A stretch of 64,000 bases of DNA from Actinomycetospora endophytica (GCF_021026375.1 NZ_JAJNDB010000002.1:744001-808000), one strand, 5' to 3'. Counted from the stretch's first letter, positions 8,543-17,678 are shown. The notes: generated by a model from the sequence alone, not told the origin. A program made the numbers and translations.

Positions 8543-10204
8543 TCATGCGAGGACCTCGACGGTCCCCGCGCCGCCGTCGACGCGGACCCGTTGACCGTCG
8601 TGCAGCCGGCGGCTGCCGTCGCGGGTGCCGCACACGCAGGGCACGCCCAGCTCGCGGGCGACGATCGGCCCGTGGCTGAGCATGCCGCCGAAGTCGGTGA
8701 CCACCGCGGAGGCGACCAGGAAGAGCGAGGTCCACCCGGGGTCGGTGGTCTCGCAGACCAGCACGTCGCCGTCGTCGACCTCGGCGGTCGCCGGGTCGCG
8801 GACCACGCGCACCGTGCCCTCGACGACCCCGGAGCTCGCCGGGACCCCGGAGAACACCGTGCCCGGCGGCTCGCCCTCGGTCGCGTCGCGCGGGGCGGCG
8901 CTCACCGGCACCGCGCCCTCCCAGCCCTGGGGCAGGCGCAGGCCGAGGCGACGCTGGTACAGCGCGCGCCGCTCGTCGGCGAGGGCCCGTAGATCGGCGG
9001 TCGGCTGCGCCATGAGCTCGTCGTAGGTCAGGTGGAAGACGTCGGCGGAGGTGGCGAGCACGCCCCGCGCGACCAGCAGATCCCCGAGCCGGCGGGCCGC
9101 GGCCCGCGCGACGTCGTAGGCCAGCAGGTAGCCGGCCTTGCCCTGCTCGCGCAGCGCGAGGAACCGCGCCGTCAGATCGGTCAGGGTGAGCACCGCCCGA
9201 CGGCGGACGGGGCCGGCGGTCGCCGTCAGCTCGGCGGTCGCCGCGGCCCGGACCCGCGCCTGCTCGGCGCTGCGCCGCCGCGGGGCCCTCGGGTCATCGG
9301 CCGCGATCCGGCGGTAGCCGTCGAGCCGGGCCAGCACCGGAGCAGGGTCCTCCCGCCAGCAGGCGCCGTGCAGCTGGCCCTCCCCGGGGCCGTGATAGCC
9401 GTGGCGCTCCAGGAACTCGTCGAGCTCCAGCTGGGAGTGGGCCAGGGCCCAGAGGTCGTGGGCGACCTCGTTCTCGTCCGTGCCGACCCCGGAGAGCAGC
9501 CGCGCCTCGAGCCCCGGCAGGTCCGCCACCTCGACCATCGCCGCCAGCCGGTCCGCCAGCCCGGAGCTGACGAAGGCCACGACGAGGTGCTCGATCATGA
9601 TCGTCCGGAATCGGCCGCGAGCGTCGTCGAGCAGGTCGAGGCAGCTGCGCTCGTCCATCCGTTCGATCTTGGGCAGCTGCTGGCGGCGCCAACCTCGCAG
9701 GCGGGCGAACAGCGCGTCGTGGCGCTTCGGCAGGGTGGCGATCGTCCGGGGCGCCTTCACCGTGAGCAGCGGGTAGCGCCTCGGCGAGTTCGCGTCCCGG
9801 GTGGTGTCGCGGACGTAGCCGAAGAGCTGCTTCTCGACGGCGGAGGCGGAGGTTCCGGGCGTCAGCGAGGCCACCCGGTGGAACTGGTCGAGGTTCGCGG
9901 CGGCCCGGCCCTCGAAGGCGGTCCAGAACTGGTCCTCCACCCGCTGCGGGACCGTCAGCTCGGCCTCGGTGAAGACCCCGAGGCGGTGGAACATCGTCCG
10001 GAAGGCGAGCTCCATCGGCTCGTGGGTGAAGGTGAAGCCGAGCGCGGTGAACACGCCGGGGAACGCCTCGGCGACGTTGCCGGTCGTCCACGCGACGGCG
10101 GGGTCGCACCGCACGGTGTTGACCGGGTCGGCCGCGGTGCGGAGGTCGCCGATGGTCGCGGCGGGATCGGCGTGGTCCGCGTCGGCGGCGATCGTGCTGG
10201 CCAT
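8543..10204 (-). CDS. PEP-utilising/rifampin phosphotransferase-like protein lacking the ATP-grasp domain
   Basis: These 553 residues align with the middle and C-terminal parts of the 902-residue protein encoded divergently. Shared blocks are HGYHGPGEGQLHG near residue 265, YDVARAAARRLGDLLVARG near 370, and the swivelling phosphohistidine domain at the end with GGMLSHGPIVARELG (His511). The ATP/substrate-binding PPDK-N part is absent. Free-standing swivel proteins of this type occur as partners of separate ATP-binding subunits, for example phenylphosphate synthase and the CreHI p-cresol phosphorylating enzyme. Here the partner could be the divergent full-length protein. The substrate is unknown. 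Confidence 0.75.
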   Translation of the reverse strand: MASTIAADADHADPAATIGDLRTAADPVNTVRCDPAVAWTTGNVAEAFPGVFTALGFTFTHEPMELAFRTMFHRLGVFTEAELTVPQRVEDQFWTAFEGRAAANLDQFHRVASLTPGTSASAVEKQLFGYVRDTTRDANSPRRYPLLTVKAPRTIATLPKRHDALFARLRGWRRQQLPKIERMDERSCLDLLDDARGRFRTIMIEHLVVAFVSSGLADRLAAMVEVADLPGLEARLLSGVGTDENEVAHDLWALAHSQLELDEFLERHGYHGPGEGQLHGACWREDPAPVLARLDGYRRIAADDPRAPRRRSAEQARVRAAATAELTATAGPVRRRAVLTLTDLTARFLALREQGKAGYLLAYDVARAAARRLGDLLVARGVLATSADVFHLTYDELMAQPTADLRALADERRALYQRRLGLRLPQGWEGAVPVSAAPRDATEGEPPGTVFSGVPASSGVVEGTVRVVRDPATAEVDDGDVLVCETTDPGWTSLFLVASAVVTDFGGMLSHGPIVARELGVPCVCGTRDGSRRLHDGQRVRVDGGAGTVEVLA

Positions 10205-10292
10205 GGTGACTCCGGTGTCGAAGCGCTCGAGGCGATGGGCCGGGGCCCGGGAGCGCCGCGGTGGGCGTGAGGGCGCTCACTCTAGGGCGAAA

Positions 10293-10386
10293 TTTACTTA
10301 AGCGTCAATAAACCTCGAACGCGCCGGTGGGAGCCCGGGACGGGGTCCTTGACCGCACCGGTGCGAGCTGCTTAATTTACATTAAG
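10293..10386. promoter_or_regulatory. Divergent promoter region with TTTAC-TTAAG operator-like repeats
   Basis: The 236-base gap between the divergent phosphotransferase genes holds two AT-rich islands. One is TTTACTTAAG at 10293-10302. The other is CTTAATTTACATTAAG at 10371-10386, a perfect inverted repeat of CTTAAT with a 4-base spacer. Both contain TTTAC followed (directly or after one base) by TTAAG. Each lies 55-90 bases before the start codon of the gene on its side, as expected for operators over divergent promoters. The binding regulator is unknown. Confidence 0.5.
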
Positions 10387-10440
10387 GACAATACTTGGAG
10401 TGACGTCGGCCACCGGTGGCCAGGAGTCGGAGGACGGGCG

Positions 10441-13149
10441 ATGGAGGGACTCGCGTCCGACGTCGAGGTCGGGGTCTCGGCGGCGTACACCCTCCCCCTG
10501 GCCGAGTGCGGGCGGGACGTCGCGGACCGGGTCGGCGGCAAGGCGCTGGGCCTGTGCGAGCTGCTGCGGATGGACCTGCCCGTCCCGGGCGGTTTCGTGG
10601 TGACCGTCGAGGCCTACCACCACCTGATGGCGGTGACCGGGCTCCGTGAGCAGGTCGCCGACCTTCTGCGTGAGGCCGCGGGCGAGCGCGACACCCGGAA
10701 GGTCTCCGCCCGCATTGCCGAGCTGTTCGCCGGCGTCGAGCTCCCCGCCGCGGTGGCCGACCAGGTACTCGCCGCCTACGACGCCCTCGGGGCCGACGAA
10801 CCCGCACGGGTCGCCGTCCGGTCCAGCGCCACCGCCGAGGACACCGCGAACGCGTCGTTCGCCGGGCAGCAGGAGACCTACCTCTGGATCCGCGGCCGCG
10901 ACGAGGTGGCCCGCCACGTCCTCCGGTGCTGGGCCAGCCTGTTCACCCCGCAGGCGATCTCCTACCGCGCCCACTTCGGGGTGCCCCTCGAAGACCTCGG
11001 CATCGCCGTCGTCGTGCAGCGCATGGTCCCGGCGCGCGGCGCGGGCGTGCTGATGACCCTGGAGCCGGTGACCGGCGACCGTTCCCAGATCTACCTCGAG
11101 GCCGGCTACGGGGTGGGAGAGGGCGTCGTCCAGGGCGACGTCGCGACCGACCGGCACTGGATCGACAAGGCGACCCTCGCGCCCCGCCGCACCGAGATCG
11201 GGCACAAGGAGCACGCCCACCGGTTCGACGTCGAGCGCGCCGCCGGGGCCGTCGTCGAGGTCCCCGCCGATCAGCAGGACCTCCCGGTCCTCACCGACGA
11301 CGAGCTCACCGCGCTCGCCCAGCTCGGCCGCACCATCGAGGACGGCTTCGGCGCCCCGATGGACGTCGAGTGGGCGGTGGCCGACGACTCCGACCCGGTC
11401 GCCGCGGGCCGGGTCCTCGTCCTGCAGGCCCGCCCGGAGACGGTCTGGAGCGGCCGCGAAGCGACCACGGTCGTCGACCCCACCGCGCAGCCCGACGACG
11501 AGCCCATCAGCCCCCAGGACGACTGGGACCCGCTGCACTCGCGCAGCGCCCCGTCCCTGCACTGGTCGGTGGACAACCTCGGTGAGGCCGCGCCCGGCGT
11601 GCTCACCCCGCTCTGCTGGTCCCTGTGGCGGAGCGTGGGGGAGCGGGCCTGCCGCGAGGCGTTCTACCGGCTCGGTGCACTGCGTGCCGACGAGCGCGGC
11701 GCGCCGGACGACCCGGCCGACCGCATCCTGCGCATCTTCCACGGACGCCTCGCGCTACAGGTCGACTTCGTCGCCGCGACCGGCAACCGGATGCCGGGGA
11801 CCACCGGCGAGGAGGTCGTGCGCGGCCTGTTCGGGCAGGCCCCCGAGGACATCGACTACACCAGCACCCGCCGTCGCTACCCCGCCATCGCGGCGCGGCT
11901 CGCGGCCCTCTCGGTGACCGGCCCGGCGCAGGTGCACCGGCTGGCCCGCGAGACCGACACCTGGTGGCAGGAATCCACGGCGCGCGCCGGCTCGCTCGGG
12001 CTGCGCGGAGCCACCGAGCTGCTGACCGAGGCCTCCGACCGGTTCTTCGCGACGCTCTCGCTGCACACGCTCGGGCTCATGGGCGTCGTGCAGCCGGTCT
12101 ACGACGCCCTCACCCGGCTCGTCGAGACCACCGGCGTCGGCGACGTCGCGGTGCTGTCCGGATCCGGCGGGGCCGAGATGGCCGTCGTCGGCGACATCTG
12201 GCGCGCCTCCCGCGGGGAGATCGACCTCGCCGAGGTGGTCGCCCGGCACGGCTTCCACGGCCCTCTCGAGGGCGAGCTCTCCGGACGGGTCTGGCGCGAG
12301 GACGACAGCCCGCTGCGCCGCCTCGTCGGCGAGTACGCGCAGCGGCCCGACTCGGCCGGCCCCCGCGCCCGCGAACAGCGACGCCGTGAGCAGGCCGCCG
12401 TCACGACCCGCGAGCTGCTCGCCGCCGTCCCGCGCCACCGCAGGCCCGCGGTCCGGGCACTGCTCGCGCTCGCCGCACACCGCATCCCGCTGCGCGGCGT
12501 CGGCAAGCGCTCCTACCTGCAGAGCATCGACGTCGCCCGCGCCGCGGCCCGCCGGATCGGGCGCTGCCTGGTCCACGACGGCCGGCTCGGGGCGGTCGAC
12601 GACGTCTTCTACCTGACCGTCGACGAGCTGGTCGCCGGGGTCGGCGAGGACATGGGGCGGGACGGCGGGGGCGACACCGCCGAGCTCGTCGCGCGCCGCA
12701 GGCGCCGGCGCGACCAGCACGCCGCCCTGCGGATCCCCAACCACTGGGCCGGGCAGCCCGACCTGCTCGACGAGGCCCACACCGACGTGGCGGTCGGCGA
12801 CGCCCTGAGCGGGGTCGGGGTGTCGAGCGGCGTCGTCGAGGGACCGGTGCGCGTGGTGACCCACCCGGACTTCGCCGAGGTGCGCCCCGACGAGATCCTC
12901 GTGGCGCCGACGACCGACCCGAGCTGGTCGTCGATCATGTTCGTCTCCGCGGGCCTCGTCGTCGACATCGGCGGGGCGCTGAGCCACGCCGCGGTCGTCG
13001 CCCGCGAGCTGGGCCTGCCCTGCGTCGTCAGCACCCGGACCGGGACCCGGGCGTTGAGTACCGGAGACCGCGTCCGCGTCGACGGCACCGCCGGAACGGT
13101 CACCGTCCTGCAGCGCGCCACCCCGCCCGAGGACCCACCGATCTCCTGA
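10441..13149 (+). CDS. Rifampin phosphotransferase/PEP synthase-like dikinase
   Basis: From ATG 10441 the product is 902 residues, the usual three-domain size of RPH enzymes. An N-terminal ATP-grasp part has VGGKALGLCELLRMDLPVPGG at about 30 and VRSSATAEDTANASFAGQQETY at about 128. A helical middle domain has HGFHGPLEGELSG. The C-terminal swivel domain has GGALSHAAVVARELG with His849. RPH enzymes split ATP and phosphorylate a hydroxyl through the His. Rifampin is only one known acceptor, and this gene lies beside a CrtI-like oxidase and AveC-like proteins rather than a resistance locus, so another alcohol is likely. An upstream extension to 10327 would cross the operator and is not preferred. 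Confidence 0.85.
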   Translation: MEGLASDVEVGVSAAYTLPLAECGRDVADRVGGKALGLCELLRMDLPVPGGFVVTVEAYHHLMAVTGLREQVADLLREAAGERDTRKVSARIAELFAGVELPAAVADQVLAAYDALGADEPARVAVRSSATAEDTANASFAGQQETYLWIRGRDEVARHVLRCWASLFTPQAISYRAHFGVPLEDLGIAVVVQRMVPARGAGVLMTLEPVTGDRSQIYLEAGYGVGEGVVQGDVATDRHWIDKATLAPRRTEIGHKEHAHRFDVERAAGAVVEVPADQQDLPVLTDDELTALAQLGRTIEDGFGAPMDVEWAVADDSDPVAAGRVLVLQARPETVWSGREATTVVDPTAQPDDEPISPQDDWDPLHSRSAPSLHWSVDNLGEAAPGVLTPLCWSLWRSVGERACREAFYRLGALRADERGAPDDPADRILRIFHGRLALQVDFVAATGNRMPGTTGEEVVRGLFGQAPEDIDYTSTRRRYPAIAARLAALSVTGPAQVHRLARETDTWWQESTARAGSLGLRGATELLTEASDRFFATLSLHTLGLMGVVQPVYDALTRLVETTGVGDVAVLSGSGGAEMAVVGDIWRASRGEIDLAEVVARHGFHGPLEGELSGRVWREDDSPLRRLVGEYAQRPDSAGPRAREQRRREQAAVTTRELLAAVPRHRRPAVRALLALAAHRIPLRGVGKRSYLQSIDVARAAARRIGRCLVHDGRLGAVDDVFYLTVDELVAGVGEDMGRDGGGDTAELVARRRRRRDQHAALRIPNHWAGQPDLLDEAHTDVAVGDALSGVGVSSGVVEGPVRVVTHPDFAEVRPDEILVAPTTDPSWSSIMFVSAGLVVDIGGALSHAAVVARELGLPCVVSTRTGTRALSTGDRVRVDGTAGTVTVLQRATPPEDPPIS

Positions 13150-13185
13150 CCGAGCCCCGAACGACCGAGCAGAAAGGAGAGAGCG

Positions 13186-14916
13186 ATGAGCTTTCTCGAT
13201 CAGCCGATGACGACGACCGACGAGCTCCCGCGCAGTGCGGACGTCGTCGTGGTCGGGGCCGGCCACAACGGGCTGGTGTCCGCCGCCTATCTCGCCCGCG
13301 CGGGCCTCGACGTCGTCGTCGTCGAGGCGTCGCCGACGTACGGCGGCATGACCGCGACCAACGAGATGCTCCCCGAGGCCCCGGGCTACAAGATCAACGA
13401 AGCGTCGCTGCAGGCCTCGCTGTTCCGGACCACGAACATCGACCAGGAGCTGGGGCTGGGGCGTCGCTACGGCCTGAAGCAGACCATCATCGACCCGGCG
13501 CACTTCCAGCTCGCCGCCGACGGGTCCTCGCTCGGCCTCTGGCGCGACCCCCGGAAGACGGCCGACGAGCTGCGCCACTTCAGCCGCCGCGACGCGGACC
13601 GGCTCCTCGACCTCTACCGGGTCATCGACTCGGCGGTCGAGATCGGCCTGCCGCTGATGCAGACCAACGTCACCCGGCCCGCGCTCAAGGCGGTGATGAA
13701 GACCGTCGCCGGGGCGGCCAAGAACCGCAAGGAGCTCGTCAACGTCGGGCGCTGGATGGCGAACTCCCAGGCCGAGGCGGTCGAGGAGTACTTCGAGCAC
13801 GACATGATCAAGGCGCCCCTGCTGACGTCGCTGCCGTTCATGCCGTTCGACGCCGACCTCTCCGGCTGGTCGCTGATCTACCTCGGCGTGCTCTCGAAGT
13901 ACGGCGTGTCGATGTTCCACGGCGGCACCGGGTCGTTCCCGAAGTCGCTCGCGGCGTGCATCCACGACCACGGCGGGAAGATCATCACCGACGCCCCGGT
14001 CGAGGAGCTCGTCGTCACCGGCGGCCGGGTGACCGGCGTCCGCGTCCGGGGCGGCAAGGAGATCACCGCCCGCCGCGGCGTGCTGACGGCCTGCAGCCCG
14101 CGGACCACCCTCGAGCGGCTGCTGCCCGACGGCGTCCTGCCGCACCGGCTGCAGAACGCCGTCAAGCACATCCCGACCAAGAAGCGCGGGATCACCGACT
14201 ACAAGCTCAACATCGCGCTCTCCGGCACGATCCGGATGACCAAGCACGAGAAGTGGCGCGGCGACGGCATCGACCTGCGGCTGGCCTGCAACTGCTTCCA
14301 CCCCTACGAGGAGGTCCTCGCTGCCGCGCGCTCCTGCGTGCGCGGCGAGGTCCCCGACCAGGTCCCGGGTCTCGCCACGGTCCCGACGGCGTTCGACCAG
14401 TTCGCGCCCCCCGGCAAGGACGTCTTCTGGTACTGGAGCGGCCTGACCCCGGCCATCCCGCGGGACGGCTGGGACCAGGCACGCAAGCAGATCACCGACA
14501 ACGTCATCCGCGACGCGCAGCAGTACTACGAGGGCATCGAGAGCCTCGAGGTCGCCCGCCGGGAGCTGGCCCAGCCCGACCTGGAGGAGCGGTTCTGGGC
14601 GATCGACGGCAGCGTCTACCACGTCGACCCGACGATCACCCGGTTCGGCCCGCGCAAGCCGGCGCCCGGTTTCGCGGGCTACCGGACGCCGGTCCCGGGG
14701 CTCTTCCTCACCGGCTCGGGCACCCACCCGGTGGCCGGCATCAGCGGCATGCCCGGCCAGAACGCCGCGAAGACGATGATCAAGCTCTTCAAGGCGGAGG
14801 ACTCCGGAGGTCTGCGCCACCGGATCGCCGCCCTCGCCGAGCAGGAGCGCGGGGTGCAGGCCCGGCTCGAGCTGGCCGACGACCCGTGGCCGACCCCCTC
14901 CGCCCCGCACGCCTGA
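13186..14916 (+). CDS. CrtI/phytoene dehydrogenase-like FAD oxidoreductase
   Basis: This 576-residue protein has an N-terminal dinucleotide fold (VVVGAGHNGLVSAAYLARAG at about 24-43, then an acidic residue ending the second strand). Its C-terminal FAD signature is GLFLTGSGTHPVAGISGMPG near 505. Family members desaturate carotenoids or oxidise other hydrophobic substrates; many actinobacterial ones have no known substrate. A strong AGAAAGGAGAG site precedes ATG 13186. It lies 36 bases behind the phosphotransferase gene, and is probably one operon with it. A second, distant member of the family is at 36083-37396. Confidence 0.85.
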   Translation: MSFLDQPMTTTDELPRSADVVVVGAGHNGLVSAAYLARAGLDVVVVEASPTYGGMTATNEMLPEAPGYKINEASLQASLFRTTNIDQELGLGRRYGLKQTIIDPAHFQLAADGSSLGLWRDPRKTADELRHFSRRDADRLLDLYRVIDSAVEIGLPLMQTNVTRPALKAVMKTVAGAAKNRKELVNVGRWMANSQAEAVEEYFEHDMIKAPLLTSLPFMPFDADLSGWSLIYLGVLSKYGVSMFHGGTGSFPKSLAACIHDHGGKIITDAPVEELVVTGGRVTGVRVRGGKEITARRGVLTACSPRTTLERLLPDGVLPHRLQNAVKHIPTKKRGITDYKLNIALSGTIRMTKHEKWRGDGIDLRLACNCFHPYEEVLAAARSCVRGEVPDQVPGLATVPTAFDQFAPPGKDVFWYWSGLTPAIPRDGWDQARKQITDNVIRDAQQYYEGIESLEVARRELAQPDLEERFWAIDGSVYHVDPTITRFGPRKPAPGFAGYRTPVPGLFLTGSGTHPVAGISGMPGQNAAKTMIKLFKAEDSGGLRHRIAALAEQERGVQARLELADDPWPTPSAPHA

Positions 14917-14967
14917 CCCCCAGAACGCGCTCCCCGGCGACCGTCCGGGTCTCGGTCTCCCGGTGAG

Positions 14968-14996
14968 GAGGCCGGGACCCCGACCTTCCCGGCCTC
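14968..14996 (+). terminator. GC-rich hairpin after the CrtI-like gene
   Basis: GAGGCCGGGA at 14968-14977 and its exact complement at 14987-14996 form a 10-bp stem with a 9-base loop. It lies 52 bases after the stop codon of the CrtI-like gene and 27 bases before the next start. It could terminate or attenuate between the two genes. Confidence 0.5.
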
Positions 14997-15022
14997 GACC
15001 CGGCTGACCCGGAGGTTCTGTC

Positions 15023-15886
15023 ATGTCCCTGCTCGCAACCGTGTTCGCCGATCCCGGCGGCATGGCCCCCGTGACCTCGGACGGCGTCGACGGCCCGGTG
15101 AACGCCGTCGGGCAGGTCGTCGCCACCGTCGCGACCTTCGCGCTCGCCGTCGTCGCCGTCGTGGTCATCGGCCGGATGTGCGTGCGGGAGCGCATCGCCT
15201 GGCCGTTCGCGGTGCTGGCCGGCGGCACCGTGACATGCCTGCTCGAGCCGCTGTTCGACCACCTCTACGGACTGTGGTTCCCCACGATCGGGCAGTGGAC
15301 GCTGTTCGTGACCTACGGGCTGCACGAGCCGGTCTGGCTGCCCGCGGCCTACCTGGTGGTCTACGGGGCGCTCGCGATCTGGTGTGCCCGCACCCTGGAC
15401 CGGGCGCCGACGATGCGCACCGTGTGGCGCCTCTACGGGGCGCTGGTCGTCGTCGCGATCGTCGCCGAGATCGCGTACATCTCCGCGCTCGGGGTCTACA
15501 ACTACCAGGACCAGCAGCCGTTCGTGGTCCTCGGCTACCCGCTGTTCCTGGGCTTCGTGAACTCGATGTCCGCGCTGATCGGCGGCATCGCGATCCACGC
15601 TCTCGTGCCGCACCTGCACGGGCGCGCGCGCCTGGCCCTGGCGACGATCCCGCCGCTGGCCTTCGGCGTCGACGCCATCGGCTCCGGGGTGCTCTATCTG
15701 GCGCTGCGGCACTCCGAGAATCCCCCGATGTGGCTGCTCTACATCGGAGCGCTGACCGTGGTCGGCGGCGGCGCACTGACCGTGCGGCTGATGGCGATGC
15801 TGCTGCCGGCGGGACGGGGCGAGGCACTTCCCGCGCCCGACGATTCGGTGGTCCCGGCGGCGCAGCGCACCACCGCCGACGCGTAG
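15023..15886 (+). CDS. Polytopic membrane protein, possibly AveC-like
   Basis: This 287-residue protein shows seven or eight hydrophobic segments. They alternate with short loops carrying conserved-looking charged blocks such as EPLFDHLYGLWFP near residue 73 and TYGLHEPVWLPAAY near 95. The acidic residues inside helices and the overall layout recall spirocyclase AveC-type proteins, of which a clearer example follows at 16631, but the match is weak by eye. ATG 15023 has GGAGG upstream. It converges on the TetR gene with 7 bases between them. Function unknown; a membrane enzyme on a polyketide- or isoprenoid-like substrate is a guess from context. Confidence 0.6.
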   Translation: MSLLATVFADPGGMAPVTSDGVDGPVNAVGQVVATVATFALAVVAVVVIGRMCVRERIAWPFAVLAGGTVTCLLEPLFDHLYGLWFPTIGQWTLFVTYGLHEPVWLPAAYLVVYGALAIWCARTLDRAPTMRTVWRLYGALVVVAIVAEIAYISALGVYNYQDQQPFVVLGYPLFLGFVNSMSALIGGIAIHALVPHLHGRARLALATIPPLAFGVDAIGSGVLYLALRHSENPPMWLLYIGALTVVGGGALTVRLMAMLLPAGRGEALPAPDDSVVPAAQRTTADA

Positions 15887-15893
15887 CGACCGG

Positions 15894-16517
15894 TCAGTCG
15901 AGGGCGGCCGCGGTGAGGATCGAGGGCAGCACGAAGCGCTCGATGATCTCGCGGGCGCCCTCGTCGTCGAGCGGGTCGCGCAGGATCAGCGAGGCGTAGA
16001 TGGTCTGGAGCCAGTCGGAGAGGGCCGCCTCGGGCACGTCGCGGCGCAGCACACCGGCGACGCGGGCGCGGTCGAACCACGCGGCCCAGAAGGCGAGGCC
16101 GCGGGCGCGGACCTCGTCGAGCCAGAGCGCCTCGTGCAGGGTGACCGGGCTGCCCTCGTCGAGCAGGTCGCGCAGTTCGGCGTCCTCGCGGATCCGGCGG
16201 ATCACGGTGACCGAGGCGTGGACGAAGGCCGCCACCGCGTCGGCCCCGTCGCCCCACTCGCCGCCCGTGATCTCGTCGGCCAGTTCGGCGACCCGGGCCG
16301 CGACCGCGGCCTCGACCAGCTCGCGGCGGCCGAGGAAGAGCTTGTACACGGTCTGCCGCGAGGTCCCGTGCGCCCGGGCGACGTCCTCCATCGTCGCCCG
16401 GCGCACGCCCTTGTCCCGGTACACCGACCGCGCCGCCGCGACGACCTGGTCCCGCGCGTCCGAGCGGTCGCGCGAGGTGCCCCGAGGTGGCAGCGCGGCG
16501 GTGTCGGTCGTCGTCAC
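15894..16517 (-). CDS. TetR/AcrR family transcriptional regulator
   Basis: This 207-residue protein has an N-terminal helix-turn-helix: VAAARSVYRDKGVRRATMED followed by GTSRQTVYKLFLGRREL at about residues 28-70. The rest is the helical ligand-binding half. It starts at GTG 16517, 24 bases from the inverted repeat at 16541-16568, and is divergent from the AveC-like gene. Control of itself and of that gene is the simplest reading. The inducer cannot be predicted. Confidence 0.9.
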   Translation of the reverse strand: MTTTDTAALPPRGTSRDRSDARDQVVAAARSVYRDKGVRRATMEDVARAHGTSRQTVYKLFLGRRELVEAAVAARVAELADEITGGEWGDGADAVAAFVHASVTVIRRIREDAELRDLLDEGSPVTLHEALWLDEVRARGLAFWAAWFDRARVAGVLRRDVPEAALSDWLQTIYASLILRDPLDDEGAREIIERFVLPSILTAAALD

Positions 16518-16540
16518 CCTGCCACCGTATCCCCGCCACG

Positions 16541-16568
16541 TGTTGACAAAACCGGCTATCTGACAACA
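16541..16568. promoter_or_regulatory. Inverted repeat, likely TetR operator
   Basis: TGTTGACA at 16541-16548 and TGACAACA at 16561-16568 are inverted repeats matching at 7 of 8 positions with a 12-base spacer. They lie between the divergent TetR and AveC-like genes. Position and symmetry suggest the autoregulatory operator of the TetR protein. Confidence 0.5.
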
Positions 16569-16630
16569 GCATCGACGATATGTAACCTCGGCTGCGGAGC
16601 CGTCCGCGGCCTGTGTGGAGGGAGCACGCG

Positions 16631-17677
16631 ATGACGCTCGCCGAATCCGCCCGGACCTCGGACGCCCCCGGGACGACGGCCGACCACGTCGTCCCGGACG
16701 AGACCGGGCAGGACCTCACGCCCCAGGGCGTGCGTCGGCTGCGGCCCGAGCAGCGGGGCCCGGCCACCGTCTGGGCCGCGATCGCGCTCGTCTGGATCGT
16801 CGTGGCGGTCCAGGCGGTCGTCCGCTGGATCCTCTCGGACGACTTCGCGCCGGCCCCGATCATCGGCCCGGACGTGATGGCGGCCTGGCAGCTCGTCGCG
16901 CTGCGGATCTTCGAGGGCCTCAGCCTGCTCGTGCTCGTGGTGTTCCTGTGGTTCTGCGTGCTGCGGCCGATCATCCGCGAGCGCCGGCTCAGCCTGGACG
17001 GCAAGTTCGTGCTCGGCGGGCTGGTGGCCTTCGTCGGGGACGCCTTCCTCAACTCCCGGCAGTACCTGTTCGCCTGGAACGCGAACAACATCAACATGGG
17101 GGTCTGGACCCGGTTCCTGCCCTTCCACGATCCGGAGTCCTCGAGTCGGTACGCCGAGTCGATCATCTGGGGCGCGCCGATGTACGTGTACTTCTGCGCG
17201 GGCGTCGCGATCATGTCGGCGCCGATGGTGACCTGGCTGCGGCGCCGGAACCCGGCGATCACCACGGTGAAGCTGTTCGCCGCGATCTGGGTCTTCGACT
17301 TCCTGTTCGACTTCGTCGCCGAGAACCTGATCATCCGGCTCACCAACGGCTACGCGTACGCCCAGACCTTCGCCCCGCTGACCCTCTGGTCCGGCGACGT
17401 GCACCAGTTCCCGGTCTACGAGTCGCTCCTCGTGGCCACGCTGGGCTCGGTGTACACCTGGATGCGGATCATGGCCCAGGAGAGCCCGCAGGGGCTGTGC
17501 CCGGCCGAGCGCGGCTTCGAGCGGTGGCGCCCGTCGCTGCAGGGCCCGGTGCGCACCCTCGCGGTGATCGGACTGTGCTGCGCGGCGACGCTGACGGTCT
17601 ACCACCTGCCGTTCAACTGGCTCGGCCTCGCGGGGACCTCGGTCGCGCACCTGCCGTCGTACATGCTCCCCGGCTGA
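16631..17677 (+). CDS. Spirocyclase AveC family-like membrane protein
   Basis: The 348-residue protein starts at ATG 16631 with GGAGGGAG eight bases upstream; a longer GTG start at 16613 lacks a site. Eight or so TM segments are present. Intramembrane blocks include FVGDAFLNSRQYLFAWNAN near residue 138, IIWGAPMYVYFCAG near 180 and DFLFDFVAENLI near 225. This pattern fits the AveC group, named for the avermectin spiroketal-forming protein; most members are of unknown function. It is divergent from a TetR gene and ends one base before a convergent reductase gene. Confidence 0.72.
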   Translation: MTLAESARTSDAPGTTADHVVPDETGQDLTPQGVRRLRPEQRGPATVWAAIALVWIVVAVQAVVRWILSDDFAPAPIIGPDVMAAWQLVALRIFEGLSLLVLVVFLWFCVLRPIIRERRLSLDGKFVLGGLVAFVGDAFLNSRQYLFAWNANNINMGVWTRFLPFHDPESSSRYAESIIWGAPMYVYFCAGVAIMSAPMVTWLRRRNPAITTVKLFAAIWVFDFLFDFVAENLIIRLTNGYAYAQTFAPLTLWSGDVHQFPVYESLLVATLGSVYTWMRIMAQESPQGLCPAERGFERWRPSLQGPVRTLAVIGLCCAATLTVYHLPFNWLGLAGTSVAHLPSYMLPG

Positions 17678-17678
17678 G

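Noticed and set aside
10441-13149. Rifampin resistance gene
   Set aside because: The fold matches RPH, but a paralogue without the ATP domain, a CrtI-like oxidase and AveC-like proteins as neighbours do not support rifampin as substrate; only the family name is used.
11755-15228. Minus-strand open frame of 1157 codons opposite the phosphotransferase and CrtI-like genes
   Set aside because: Same reason: it lies opposite two clear genes with catalytic motifs, and its translation is low-complexity.
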